Below, piece by piece: positions 46,128 to 56,500 of a DNA stretch of 64,000 nucleotides. The notes under the pieces were generated by a model, which was given only the letters and a program-made list of their open reading frames with translations, was not told the origin of the DNA and ran no database searches. The stretch is from NCBI RefSeq assembly GCF_000172155.1, contig NZ_ABIZ01000001.1, positions 5,551,105 through 5,615,104 on the forward strand. Direction: 5' to 3'. Position 1 is the first letter of the stretch; each line of letters starts with the position of its first letter. The stretch comes from Verrucomicrobium spinosum DSM 4136 = JCM 18804. Its GTDB lineage: Bacteria; Verrucomicrobiota; Verrucomicrobiia; Verrucomicrobiales; Verrucomicrobiaceae. Made by a program: the position numbers and the translations under genes.

Positions 46128-47276
46128 TCAGGCAGCTTCTCGCCAGGCCGTCTGGCCCGCTCCATTCAATCGCTCAGCAATGACGGAGATGCTCTGTCGC
46201 ACAAACCACAGCTTCCCCACCACCGGGCCATTGAGCACGAAGGGATAGGAATTGGGGTGCCCCAGCGCTCGAGACATCTCGTTGGTCAGCAGACTGAGCT
46301 TCACCCACGCATTGATATCCTCCAGGAAGAAGCGCGCCTCCCGCTTGGGCACTCGCGTGCCCAGTACCTTGAGATCAAATTTCTGAATCGCGAACGGCAA
46401 CTGTCCGCCTTCCAGCCCATAAGTGCGCGCCACATGCACGCCTTCATGGAGGTGGAGGAAATGCGCAAAGGTCTCCGCCCAGTCTTCCCAGGGGTGCGCG
46501 GATGCATAGGGGGTGATGCAATCCTGGTTCCAGTCGAGCCTCGCCCCGCCTCCGTAGTACTCAGTGAGACTGCCACCGTAGTCCACTTGCTCGTCTCCGA
46601 AGCGCTCCCTGAACCCAGCCAGCCACGTGGGGTCTGAAGCCAGCACGTCCCAGTAGTAGTGGGCCAGTTCATGGCGCATGTGTCCCGCCAAAGTCCGAAA
46701 CTCCTCCCCCAACTGCTGCCTGACCCGTTCGCGAGAAGCGGCGTCGGCCTCATCCACGTTCAAGGTGATGACGCCGTTCTCATGCCCGGTGATGACGGGG
46801 GCCTCGCCAGGGGCCGTTTGCAGAAAATCGAAGCACACCCCTTCTGGAGCCACCAACTGGGACACCAGAGGTATGCCCAACCGCTGCAGCTGCGAAGCCA
46901 CCCGCCGCTTGGCGGCCTCCGCCTGGGCCCATTTGGCATCATTACCGGAGATGTTGATGTCTGGGTAGGTGCGGGTAAGCAAGCAAGACTGGCATTGGTT
47001 GACCGATTCCCCGGCAGGAATCATCCAGTTGCAGCCGAGAACACCGCCGCGGTGCTCGCAAGCGCGGTAGCGCCGCTGTTTCAGCGCAGCGTCGCCGCTC
47101 CGGTAGTTTCCTGAAGAAGCATCTTGCGTGAACGAATGGACCCTCCCCGTCTCCGGCACATACCCCAGCAACCGTCCGCATCCGACACAAACGGTGTTCT
47201 CGAAAAAGACGATGGTGCCACACTCACAAGTGGAGGGAACCGCAGCAGGCCGCTTGGGGAAATTGAAGAAAAGCAT
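46128..47276 (-). CDS. Zinc-ribbon putative metallopeptidase
   Basis: From ATG 47276 there are 382 residues. The N-terminus is a zinc ribbon (Cys17-x-Cys19, Cys30-x2-Cys33) followed by further Cys/His pairs (CEHRGGVLGCNW, CQSCLLTRTYPD). The central domain has RHELAHYYWDVLA (HExxH, zinc and catalytic Glu) with a downstream DWAETFAHFLH that may supply the third ligand. This is the architecture of the 'putative zinc-binding metallopeptidase' family (zinc-ribbon_6 plus Peptidase_Mx). No signal peptide is present, so it is likely cytoplasmic. The substrate is unknown. Confidence 0.85.
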   Translation of the reverse strand: MLFFNFPKRPAAVPSTCECGTIVFFENTVCVGCGRLLGYVPETGRVHSFTQDASSGNYRSGDAALKQRRYRACEHRGGVLGCNWMIPAGESVNQCQSCLLTRTYPDINISGNDAKWAQAEAAKRRVASQLQRLGIPLVSQLVAPEGVCFDFLQTAPGEAPVITGHENGVITLNVDEADAASRERVRQQLGEEFRTLAGHMRHELAHYYWDVLASDPTWLAGFRERFGDEQVDYGGSLTEYYGGGARLDWNQDCITPYASAHPWEDWAETFAHFLHLHEGVHVARTYGLEGGQLPFAIQKFDLKVLGTRVPKREARFFLEDINAWVKLSLLTNEMSRALGHPNSYPFVLNGPVVGKLWFVRQSISVIAERLNGAGQTAWREAA

Positions 47277-47533
47277 GCCAGCCCAAGGGCACAGGACATA
47301 CCAACACCCCGCCACAAAATCCCATCGCTCAGCGTGAAGCGATTGTGAGAAAGGGCTCGCTACCGCTCAAAACAAAAAACATGCAGAATGCACTTTCCTC
47401 ACCTCCCACAGCAGGAAAATCGCACGAGGCGAATGAACTCTGATGGAACCAGCGAAAAGTCTTACCTGTACCACAGGGATTTACCCGCCAGAGACGGCGC
47501 AAGCTCTGACGGGCAAAAATCCTGGACGGATAA

Positions 47534-47797
47534 CTAATAAGCCGACTGTTGTGGCAGGCTCCCGGCACCAAGCGCGATTCCGCCAATGAAGAAGGGAATC
47601 GCAAGCAATGACTTGAGGAAGGGACCCTTGGCCTCAGCCCAATGCATGATCACAAACACCAAGCCCACAAACGGGATAAAGATGGAGCCCAACCCCCAGA
47701 GCACGGATTTCTGAAAGGCCAAGATGAGCAGTTTAATACCGTAGATGACGGAGATGATGAACCCGATACCGATGAGAACGAAGCTGACGATTTCCAT
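47534..47797 (-). CDS. Small membrane protein
   Basis: An 87-residue protein with three hydrophobic segments (VSFVLIGIGFIISVIYGI, LWGLGSIFIPFVGLVFVIM, LLAIPFFIGGIALG) and short loops. No conserved functional motif is known to me. Codon use and the clean start (MEIVSF) support a real gene. It is divergent from the sulfatase gene. Confidence 0.65.
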   Translation of the reverse strand: MEIVSFVLIGIGFIISVIYGIKLLILAFQKSVLWGLGSIFIPFVGLVFVIMHWAEAKGPFLKSLLAIPFFIGGIALGAGSLPQQSAY

Positions 47798-48046
47798 GGT
47801 GGATAGACTGAAGGTTGAGATTGCTAGAGAATGACGCCAACCGTCACCCTGTCGCCAAACTGCGACGCAACACCTTAGAATAACCTCTCACGAGTGAGCA
47901 AGCGGGATGTGGAAAAATCTGGCGGACGGCTACTCCTCGCTCACATCGTCGCCCTGACGTTGCACTCCACTTTCATAAACACCATGGAATCTCCAGCTGC
48001 TAAACCAAAACCGCAAGATTCACCTGCCCGTTTCGTTCTGGGGCGA

Positions 48047-49486
48047 ATGAAATTTTCTGCTTCGCTTGTCATCCTTTTCTGTGCAGCCACTGTCGCCGCG
48101 TCAGCGGCAGACAAGCCGCGCAACGTGCTCCTCATCATGGCGGACGACTTAAACACTTCGCTGGGATGCTATGGGCATCCTCTGGTGAAATCCCCCAACA
48201 TTGACCGGCTGGCCAAACAGGGCGTCCGATTCGAGACGACGTATTGCCAGTTTCCCCTGTGCAGCCCGAGCCGGACTTCCCTGCTCACCGGGCGAAAGCC
48301 CACCGCCACCGGCGTCCTGATCAATCCGGGGAGAAAGGCGAATACAGATGAACCCAACGTGCATCCTCACTTCCGGGACAAGTTTCCTGACACGGTGACA
48401 CTGCCTCAATTGTTCAAAAACGCTGGCTTCTTTACCGCCCGGGTGGGCAAGCTATACCACTACGGCGTACCCGGCGAGATCGGCACCAGTGGGCTGGACG
48501 ATCCACCATCCTGGCAGCAAGTCATCAATCCCCGTGGGGTGGACAAGGAGGTGGAAGACGAGATTCACACCATCGCGCCCCCCAACGCCAAGGGTTCGGG
48601 TCGATTCGGGGGCACCTTGAGCTGGCTCTCCGTCGCGAACGACCGGGGAGAACACACCGATGGCATTGGGGCGGCAGAAGGCATCAAACTTCTGGAGGCC
48701 CACAAGGACAAGCCATTCTTCCTGGCCGTGGGCTTCTACCGCCCCCATACGCCCTATGTGGCACCGAAGAAATACTTCGACCTGTATCCCCTGGACCAGA
48801 TCCCCCTACCCTCCACCCCGGCAGGGTTCGCGGAACAAACTCCCAAGCCAGCCATCACCACGAAGAAGAATGAACAGGAGATGACCGACCAGCAACGCCA
48901 AGAGGCCATCCAGGCGTACTATGCCGCCACCAGCTACATGGATGCCCAGGTGGGGCGGCTGCTGGACGCAGTGGAACGCCTGGACCTGGCCAAGAACACC
49001 GTCATCGTGTTCACCAGCGACCACGGCTACCACTTGGGAGAATACGGGATGTGGCAAAAGCAAAGCCTCTTTGAGCAGTCTGCCCGGGTGCCTTTCATCA
49101 TCTCCGCACCAGGCGCAGCCCGCAATGGCACAGCGATCGAGACGCCCACGGAACTGCTCGACCTCTATCCCACGCTGGCAGATCTGTTTGCGCTCCAAGC
49201 CCCCGCTTACCTTGATGGCAAAAGCCTTGCTCCCCTGCTGGACGGCACGGCGGTTTCCGTCAAGTCTGCCGCCTTCACAGAAGTGCGGCGGGGCAAAATG
49301 ACCGGCTACGCCGTGCGAACCTTTATGTACCGCTATATCGAGTGGGGCAAAAATGGGGCGGATGGCGTGCAACTGTATGACATGGAAGGCGACCCCCAAC
49401 AGACTCGTAATCTGGCAGGTGATCCAAAATACTCTGAAGCCAGGGCTGAGATGCATGGTATGATCCAGGAGAACTGGCCTGAGTAG
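48047..49486 (+). CDS. Secreted sulfatase, iduronate-2-sulfatase-like
   Basis: The 479-residue protein starts at ATG 48047 with a signal peptide (MKFSASLVILFCAATVAASA); starts further upstream (GTG 47894) would add 51 residues before it. It has the arylsulfatase core: LLIMADDLNTSLGCYGHP (metal-binding Asp residues), LCSPSRTSLLTG with Cys72 to be turned to formylglycine, and TSDHGYHLGEYGMWQKQSLFE. The opening and the DHGYHLGE region fit the iduronate-2-sulfatase branch, which removes sulfate from glycans. A formylglycine-generating enzyme must exist elsewhere in the genome. Confidence 0.9.
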   Translation: MKFSASLVILFCAATVAASAADKPRNVLLIMADDLNTSLGCYGHPLVKSPNIDRLAKQGVRFETTYCQFPLCSPSRTSLLTGRKPTATGVLINPGRKANTDEPNVHPHFRDKFPDTVTLPQLFKNAGFFTARVGKLYHYGVPGEIGTSGLDDPPSWQQVINPRGVDKEVEDEIHTIAPPNAKGSGRFGGTLSWLSVANDRGEHTDGIGAAEGIKLLEAHKDKPFFLAVGFYRPHTPYVAPKKYFDLYPLDQIPLPSTPAGFAEQTPKPAITTKKNEQEMTDQQRQEAIQAYYAATSYMDAQVGRLLDAVERLDLAKNTVIVFTSDHGYHLGEYGMWQKQSLFEQSARVPFIISAPGAARNGTAIETPTELLDLYPTLADLFALQAPAYLDGKSLAPLLDGTAVSVKSAAFTEVRRGKMTGYAVRTFMYRYIEWGKNGADGVQLYDMEGDPQQTRNLAGDPKYSEARAEMHGMIQENWPE

Positions 49487-49666
49487 GCTCCTCTTTGACC
49501 ATCTTAACGCTGCCAAACACCCCAGAGCCCGGACGGGACCTCCGCTCGCTGGCAATCCGCGTCTCAGAGTCAACGGGTAACGAAAGCGACACTTTCGCCA
49601 TCTTGCCTGTTGCTCCAGACGAGGCACAAATTTTGCTACCATGAGTTCGGCGTCTTTCCCTTCAGC

Positions 49667-51025
49667 ATGATGTCGTTTCCCCCTCCTCTCTGGACACCAT
49701 TGCGGTTGTGGTTGCGTCAGCATCGCTCGTTTTTCCTCTGGCTGGCCCTCGTGGGATTCATGGCAGGATTCTTCGTGTTCCGTTACGGAGAGCTACAGAT
49801 TGCCTGGTTCGCAGCGCTTGGCGTGCTACCCCTCTTGGTATCTTACCGGAAGCGGGTGGGCCACATCCTGGTCTCCCAGCCCCTTCCTGCGGTGGTGTTG
49901 GGGGGAGCCGCAGTCATGCTCGTGACCTCCATCCTCATGCTGGATGATCCCCTTCCAGATCGCTGGCAGGTTCTGGCCGCGCTTTTGAATCTGGTGCTGC
50001 TCGCGGCATTCTTTGCCATCCCGACACTGGCCATCGCCCGCCGCAAGTTCCGCCTCTCCCGCATGCTCAAGACCGTGGTTGTAGTGGCCGCCGCCGCCAC
50101 GCTTTTGAGCTTCATCGTGCACTATGGCATCCGGCAGGCCGTTTTCCCGGTCGAGCGGTTCAAGAACGTGCTGGTGTACTCGGACGGGTTAAACCCCGTG
50201 CTCACAGGGCTTTCCTGCGGCTTCGCCGGTGTGTTGTCATTGGGCTTGGCCCGGCGTGCAGAAACAAAAAGGGGCTTCTGGGTCTGGTGGGCCACCTCGC
50301 TCATTCTTATGGCCGGGGTCTTCTATTCTGCCAGCCGCAGCGCCATGATCGCAACCGTGGGGGGAACGCTGGTCATGGTCCTTACTGGCCCAAAATACAA
50401 ACGCTGGCTTCTGGCTGCGCCCCTCATCTTGGTGGCGATGTTCTACGGCACGGGTCTGATTGGGGCAAGCACGGGCCCCCTCGGCCCAGTGGTGGACCTC
50501 GTCAAACGGGGTGACTCTGGCCGCATGGCCATCTACAGCGCCATCAGCAAGCGCATGGTGGAGCCGGCCCATGTGTTTCTTGGACATGGTCTCTGGGCTG
50601 CCGAATCTCTCCCCCCAGAAGAGGCCGGTTCGCTGGCCTTCCACGCGCACAGCATGTATGCCTCCACGTTTTACCACAGCGGTCTTCTGGGGGCTGTCTG
50701 GCTCTTTGCGGTGCTGGGACTGGGGCTGGAACGGGCGTGGTCCGTCTGGTGGCGCTCTGGCGATGCCGTCTGGCTGGCTTTGCTGGCATTCGGCATGGTG
50801 GGGCTCATCTGTGATGGCACCATGCCGTTTCGGGTCATGACCATCACTCGCATTGAACCCGTATTGATCCTTTTCCCCCTCGCTGTCTCCAGCGCCATGG
50901 CCACCACCCTGGAGCGGAACCGACGGCGGGAAGAGTACCGGCAGACTCCGCCAGTGGCCGTGTCATCGCTGGTGGATGAAGCTGTGCCCATTCCGGTGCG
51001 TATCCAGGTGGATCGGAAGGGCTGA
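49667..51025 (+). CDS. O-antigen ligase / polymerase-like membrane protein
   Basis: The 452-residue protein has about ten membrane segments. The large central loop with RMAIYSAISKRMVEPAHVFLGHGLW and HAHSMYASTFYHSGLLGAVW is the Wzy_C/WaaL signature; the conserved His of HAHSMYA is expected to act in ligation of glycan to lipid A core. The ATG at 49667 is preferred over an extension to 49610. It would act on the periplasmic face of the inner membrane. Confidence 0.8.
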   Translation: MMSFPPPLWTPLRLWLRQHRSFFLWLALVGFMAGFFVFRYGELQIAWFAALGVLPLLVSYRKRVGHILVSQPLPAVVLGGAAVMLVTSILMLDDPLPDRWQVLAALLNLVLLAAFFAIPTLAIARRKFRLSRMLKTVVVVAAAATLLSFIVHYGIRQAVFPVERFKNVLVYSDGLNPVLTGLSCGFAGVLSLGLARRAETKRGFWVWWATSLILMAGVFYSASRSAMIATVGGTLVMVLTGPKYKRWLLAAPLILVAMFYGTGLIGASTGPLGPVVDLVKRGDSGRMAIYSAISKRMVEPAHVFLGHGLWAAESLPPEEAGSLAFHAHSMYASTFYHSGLLGAVWLFAVLGLGLERAWSVWWRSGDAVWLALLAFGMVGLICDGTMPFRVMTITRIEPVLILFPLAVSSAMATTLERNRRREEYRQTPPVAVSSLVDEAVPIPVRIQVDRKG

Positions 51026-51054
51026 GCCTTTCGCCCACTTCGCTCACGTCACAC

Positions 51055-51111
51055 CTGTCGAGACCGCCCAGACCCGGCACTCATTCATCATCCGCCAAGC
51101 GGTCTCGACAG
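51055..51111. repeat. 13-base inverted repeat between the O-antigen ligase and PTS IIA-like genes
   Basis: CTGTCGAGACCGC (51055-51067) is the exact reverse complement of 51099-51111, with 31 bases between. No T tract follows on the plus strand. It may be a weak terminator or a protein-binding site. Confidence 0.6.
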
Positions 51112-51145
51112 ACTGGAAAAAGGCATCTAAAATGGGAGGCCGCTC

Positions 51146-51598
51146 ATGCCTCCCCCAACCTCCTTGTCCCCCGAGGTCATCGCGAGCCTGCCACCGCCGG
51201 TATGGCTCGTGTCCACGGATGCTCCCACTGCGATCAGGGACACTCTCTTGAGCTTGCAGCATCATTTCTGCGTCCAGGACCTCCCCGTTTTGATCCAGCA
51301 AGTGCTTAACCGGGAAGCACGATCCTCCACTGCCACGGAAGCGGGGGTGGCATTCCCTCACGCTCGCACCACCACGGTCACGGCCCCTGTGCTCGCAGCC
51401 GGTCTGTCGCTACAGGGCATTCCCTTCGGGAACGGCATGTTGGTGCACCTCATTTTGGCCGTGGCTATCCCGCCAGATCATACCAAGGAGTATCTGGACT
51501 TGATCGCCCATCTGGTCAGGCAGGTCCGGCTGCATACGATGGAGGAATTGCTCCGTATCCGTACCGCATCCGAATTCCGGCAGGTGCTGGCGCTGTAA
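51146..51598 (+). CDS. PTS EIIA-2-type protein (fructose/nitrogen IIA fold)
   Basis: The 150-residue protein has the EIIA type 2 fold: LIQQVLNREARSSTATEAGVAFPHAR, with His72 as the phospho-acceptor. LVHLILAVAIPPDHTKEYLDLIAHLVRQV completes the domain. No other PTS protein is nearby, which is the usual setting for regulatory EIIA-Ntr or for IIA domains coupled to channels and antiporters. It lies about 40 bases before the ClC gene and is likely cotranscribed. Confidence 0.85.
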   Translation: MPPPTSLSPEVIASLPPPVWLVSTDAPTAIRDTLLSLQHHFCVQDLPVLIQQVLNREARSSTATEAGVAFPHARTTTVTAPVLAAGLSLQGIPFGNGMLVHLILAVAIPPDHTKEYLDLIAHLVRQVRLHTMEELLRIRTASEFRQVLAL

Positions 51599-51642
51599 CG
51601 GTGGTCGGCCGCAAGCCCCGCCCCATCAATGAACCCGTGTCG

Positions 51643-53433
51643 ATGTCAGCAAAGCATCCTTCAGCCGTGAGCCGGGCAGAGCGGTCGCTGCTCCGACTCC
51701 GCTGGTTCTTGGGAAGATCACAGCACGTCCTCAGACAGGCCCCTCCCTTGATTGCAGCGGTCCTCGTTGGCATTTTGGCGGCCGTTATTTCAATAGGGTT
51801 CCGCCATGCGATAACCTGGCTGAATCATCTGACCACCGGGCATGGAGGGTCGATCATGGAAGCGATGTCGGCACTGCCGTCGTGGCAGCGCCTGCTGCTG
51901 CTGACCATGGGGGGACTGATGGCCGGCTTCGTCCTTCAGTGGGGCACTCGGTGGAAACGCCAGGAATCTACCACAGACTACATGGAGGCGATCGCGTTGG
52001 GCGACGGGAACATCCCCATCCGCGCCAGTTTGATGAAATCACTTTCCGCACTGGTTTCAATCGCGTCCGGTGCCTCCATAGGCCGGGAAGGGCCTCTGGT
52101 CCAGCTGGCTGCCATGGCGGCGTCCACTCTGGGCCGCCTTTGGAAGTCTGGCATGGCACAACGCCGGCTTCTGGTGGCATGCGGAGCAGCCGCGGGCATC
52201 GCTTCCGCTTACAATGCCCCTCTGACAGGCGCAATGTTCGTCGCAGAGGTGGTGCTGGGGACCCTGGCATTTGAAACGCTGGGCCCGCTGCTGTTCTCCT
52301 CCGTGGTGGCCACCGCGACCGTGCGGCACGTCTTTGGCGAGGCAGCCCTTTACCAGGTGGAGGTGCTCAATGCTGGTGGAGCCACAGCCCTTCCGGCGCA
52401 CCTTGGGGTGGGGATCGCAGCAGGGGCAGTCGGACCGTTGTTTCTCGTTGTCCTGCGCTGGGGCACCCGCTTGTTTGTGATCGCAGAGTGGCCCGTTCCT
52501 CTGCGTCTTGCCGTCGGAGGATTCATGGTGGGCCTTCTGGCAGCCTGGCATCCCCAAGTGTGCGGGAATGGGTCTCATCTACTCAATGACATGCTGCACG
52601 CCCCACCAGAGCTGGGGTTGCTGGTCGTTTACGCGCTGCTCAAACTCACGGCAACAGTCACTACATTCTCCTCAGGGGCCGTGGGAGGCGTGTTTACCCC
52701 CACCTTGTTTCTTGGTGCGGCGCTGGGCCAGATTTGTCACGTCGCTATCCATGCCGCTTTTCCTGGGCTGGCCGTTCCTGCCGGTGCCTTGGCCATCGTG
52801 GGCATGGGAGCGTTTCTCGCTGCCACCACACATGCACCTGTGACCGCCATATTGATGGTGTTTGAGATGACCTTGGACTATCCCTTGGTGCTCCCTCTCA
52901 TGCTCGCCTGCGTTGTGGCTCACGGCATCAGTTGCAGTTTGAATCCGGTTTCCATTTATAGTGATTCTCTGGCTCGGAAGGCCGCACAGTCGTCCCTCCC
53001 GCCATGGCACCGGATCAACATCGGGCAACTGGTGAGGACCCACCAGATGGAGGTCATGGAAAGCACCCCTTTCGCCCAGGTCGTCCGATGCTTTTCCCGG
53101 TCCAGCATCACGGAATTGCCAGTCCTGAATCTGTCCCGTCAGATACGGGGCATCATCCGGCTGCACGATCTCAAGAATCACCTGAACAGCCCGGAACTGG
53201 AATCTTTGATTCTGGCAGAGGATATCTGTACTCCGCCTGCACGGGTACTCGACGCTCACGACTCCCTCACCGTTGCACTGGAGGCATTCGCCCGGCACGA
53301 TGGCGAATGCCTGCCGGTCGAAGGTGATGGGCCTGCAGGCAGGGAATATCTCGGACTGCTGACAAAGACCGATGTGCTCCTGGCCCTGGCCGAGCGAACC
53401 TCCGGCGCTGAGCATGCGCGACAGCTAAGCTGA
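51643..53433 (+). CDS. ClC chloride channel/antiporter with CBS pair
   Basis: From ATG 51643 there are 596 residues (a GTG at 51601, three bases after the upstream stop, is an alternative). The membrane part has the ClC signatures GASIGREGPLVQLA (Glu149 is the gating Glu), ASAYNAPLTGAMFVAEV and FSSGAVGGVFTPTLFLGAALG. The residue after Glu202 is Val203, at the site of the internal proton Glu of antiporters. The C-terminus has two CBS motifs (EVMESTPFAQVVRCFSRSS and ARVLDAHDSLTVALEAFA) that bind adenosine nucleotides in other members. Confidence 0.9.
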   Translation: MSAKHPSAVSRAERSLLRLRWFLGRSQHVLRQAPPLIAAVLVGILAAVISIGFRHAITWLNHLTTGHGGSIMEAMSALPSWQRLLLLTMGGLMAGFVLQWGTRWKRQESTTDYMEAIALGDGNIPIRASLMKSLSALVSIASGASIGREGPLVQLAAMAASTLGRLWKSGMAQRRLLVACGAAAGIASAYNAPLTGAMFVAEVVLGTLAFETLGPLLFSSVVATATVRHVFGEAALYQVEVLNAGGATALPAHLGVGIAAGAVGPLFLVVLRWGTRLFVIAEWPVPLRLAVGGFMVGLLAAWHPQVCGNGSHLLNDMLHAPPELGLLVVYALLKLTATVTTFSSGAVGGVFTPTLFLGAALGQICHVAIHAAFPGLAVPAGALAIVGMGAFLAATTHAPVTAILMVFEMTLDYPLVLPLMLACVVAHGISCSLNPVSIYSDSLARKAAQSSLPPWHRINIGQLVRTHQMEVMESTPFAQVVRCFSRSSITELPVLNLSRQIRGIIRLHDLKNHLNSPELESLILAEDICTPPARVLDAHDSLTVALEAFARHDGECLPVEGDGPAGREYLGLLTKTDVLLALAERTSGAEHARQLS

Positions 53434-53451
53434 GACCGAGATGAAATGACG

Positions 53452-53485
53452 AGGGGAGGAAACGGCCGCTGCCATCTCCTCCCCT
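53452..53485. terminator. Hairpin between convergent genes
   Basis: AGGGGAGGA (53452-53460) pairs with TCCTCCCCT (53477-53485), loop 16 bases, in the 79-base gap between the ends of the ClC gene and the cupredoxin gene. There is no clear T run, so its role as a terminator is uncertain. Confidence 0.4.
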
Positions 53486-53512
53486 GGTGCGCGATCGACT
53501 GATCGACCTGAT

Positions 53513-56500
53513 TTACTTCACCGGAGGCGCCGCCGGCATGGTGGCCATTGGCAGATGAGGCACGGGATTGGCCTGAAGATAGCCTTCTACATCACCCGTT
53601 ACCACCACCTGGCCCCACATGATCATGGCATGGCCAGGGAAGGTGCAAACGAACTCATAGTTGCCCTCCTTGTCAGGAGCCTTGAGTTGTAGCTTCTCCT
53701 TCTGGCCAGGTTCCAGCATGTGAGTGGCGTCCAGGATTTTGAAGTTCTTGGGCAGATAAGCGCGTCCCTTCTTGTCTTTGTCGTTCGGGGACATCGTCAT
53801 GGCAGCCATGCCGATGTTCAGATGCTGATCCGGCTCCACCACCACCAGGTTGTGGGGCATCACGTCCGTGTTCTCAAAGAGAATCTCGAACGGCTTGCCC
53901 TTCTCCACGACGATGCGCTGGGTGTCGAAGCGCAGCTGCTCATGCACCGTCTTGATGACGAAGACACTCACACCGAGACTGCGCAATTCTTTGCGCAAGC
54001 CGCTGTTCCCTGCGAGCGAAGCAAGCTCCATGCCGAGCTGGTTCAGCTCCACAAAGTCCTGATCTGCGCGCCGTTTGGCATCCACCGATTTTGCATAGTT
54101 CAGCACCCCTTGGGCGAGATCCCCGGCGGAAGCCTTGTCCCAACTGGTCCGGGGCAGTTGCATCATCGCCCCCGCCACGGCCGCCCGCTCACGACCTTCC
54201 TTCAACTCGTTCGCCAGCACCTTGAAGCTCGCCTCAGCATTCTGAGCCCCCGTCAATGGGAGGGCCAGGATGGCGGCTTTACGCACCGGGCCTTTAGTTT
54301 TGACATCGGCCAGCAAGGCCGTGAGTTGAGGATAGAAGGCGGCACGCACTGCCGGATCCGTCACCAGAGCAAGCCCTGAGACCACCGCGAGGCGTGACTT
54401 CCCGTCAGCCGAGGCTGCCCAGACATCATCTGCTTTGCGATCCTTCATGATCAGAGTCGCCCACGCTGCACGACTCACGGCAGGCATGCGTGCGTTTTTA
54501 GCAAGCTCCGTGACCTGCGGGATCACCTTTTCCAACCGGGCCGCCGGGGTGGCCACCAGCATCTTGCCGAGTTCAGTCGCGACTGCCGCGTCTGCACCAT
54601 CCTTGCCATCCAGCGTCTTGATCGCTGTGACGAGTTCCGCCACCGGATCCGAATTGCGAAGGCGGGCCAGCTCTTTCAGGAACCGGTCACGCTTGGCAAG
54701 GTCGTAACTCTTGCGCTGAAGCTTCGCCACCAACACCGCTTCCACCTCCGGCTGAGCTTCGAGTTCCTTGTCATCCATGCGCGTGATGAGGGCCGCAAGC
54801 ACCGCAGGCTCTGCTGGCAACACCTTCTCCTTGGAGAGCGACTGTAGCTGACGGAGGGTCTCCTTCACACAGTAGTCGAGGTAGTAGTCAGTATCATGCT
54901 TGAGGACGTCATAGGCAACTTCAAGCGCCTTGGGAACATCTGGACCATTGAAGAAGCTGGCAGCGCGCACCGCTTCCAGCCGCACACGGGGGCTGGGATC
55001 GTTGGCGGCAGCCTTCAGTAGTGCCAGAGCGTTCGGAATGCGATCACGCTGGTAGCACACCACACGCACAGCCTGGGCTCGCGCACGGGGTTCTGGTGAC
55101 TTCAAAACGGTGGCGATCAATTCTGGGTTCACCACATTGTGCCACTGGTGCACCCACAGACCTTCGAGAATGTGGTGGGCATCCTCCACTTTGTTTGGGT
55201 CGAACTGCTTCACCCACTTCTGGGTCGCAGCGATGACCTCTGCCGTGGCGTGTTTGTGCAGCTCGATCTTGGTGCGGGTCCGCACGTCGTTCTCCGGCTC
55301 TTTGAGGAGGTCGAGCAGCTTCTCCACCGGCTCGCCATCGATCTTCTTGGGCTCCAGCAGCGGACGGCCTTCGTAAGTCACCCGGTAAATGCGGCCATGG
55401 ATGTTGTCGCGGTTGGGGTCACGCAGGTGGTGCTGCATGTGACCGATGATCGAGTTGCTCCAATCACTGAAGAACAGGGAGCCATCGGGTGCCACAGCCG
55501 CCGCACTCGGGCGGAACTTCTCATTGTCCTTCGGAGAGGTCTCCACCAGCGTGGTGAGCTTCTCGCCGTTCCAGTCATACTCGATGTTCTCGCCCTTCAA
55601 CCCGGAGCCTTCCTCAGTCACCTTCACACGGAAGATGCCCTGAATGCTGATAACATTGAGGTTCAGGAAATTATCCTTGAACCCCTCTGGGAAATGGCGG
55701 CTGCTCAGGATGGTCGTGCCAGCGCAGGGGCGGGACGGGCGGTTCCAGAACTGCTGGTAGTTGGAGTGTTTGCCTTCGCTCAGGAATCCGCTGAAACCAG
55801 GGCCGTAGTAGTTGGCATTCCCGGTGGCATCCGTGATGATGTCGTTGCCCCAGTAGTCGAACACGCGACCATGTGGGTTGGCGAAGCCGTAGGCGGCGTA
55901 GCGCTCGAACTTCCCAGTCTGGGGTTCGTAACGATAGATGGCCCCATCTGAGTTGCGCACCGGACCGGCTGCGGTCTCCAGTTGGGTGCGGTGGAACACC
56001 CCATCTGAACAATACACAGCACCGCCGGGCTCATAGCACATGGAGTTGGTTTCGTGGTGCGAGTCGGAGGCGCAGAGGCCAGTGAGCACACGCTCCGTCT
56101 TGTCGCCGCGGCCGTCACCGTCCGTGTCACGGACGAAGAGCAGATCCGGAGACTTCATCACCAGCACGCCGTCCTTGTAAAACTGGAACCCCGTGGGGCA
56201 ATTCAGATTGTCCAGGAAGGGGGTGCACTTGTCCGCCTTGCCATCATGGTTGGTGTCTTCAAAGACAAGCAGGCTGTCTCCCTTTGGGCTGGTGGGCGTC
56301 CGCTCAGGGTAATTCGGCCAGACGGCCACCCAGAGGCGGCCCTTGGTGTCGAAGGCCATCTGCACGGGCTTGACCAGCTCCGGGAACATTTTTTCATCCG
56401 CAAAGAGCTGAACCTTGATGCCCGGAGGCATCTTCATCTTGCTGATTGATTCCTCACCGCTCAGGAAGGTGTGCTTGCCGTCCGGCAGATCACCGGGCTT

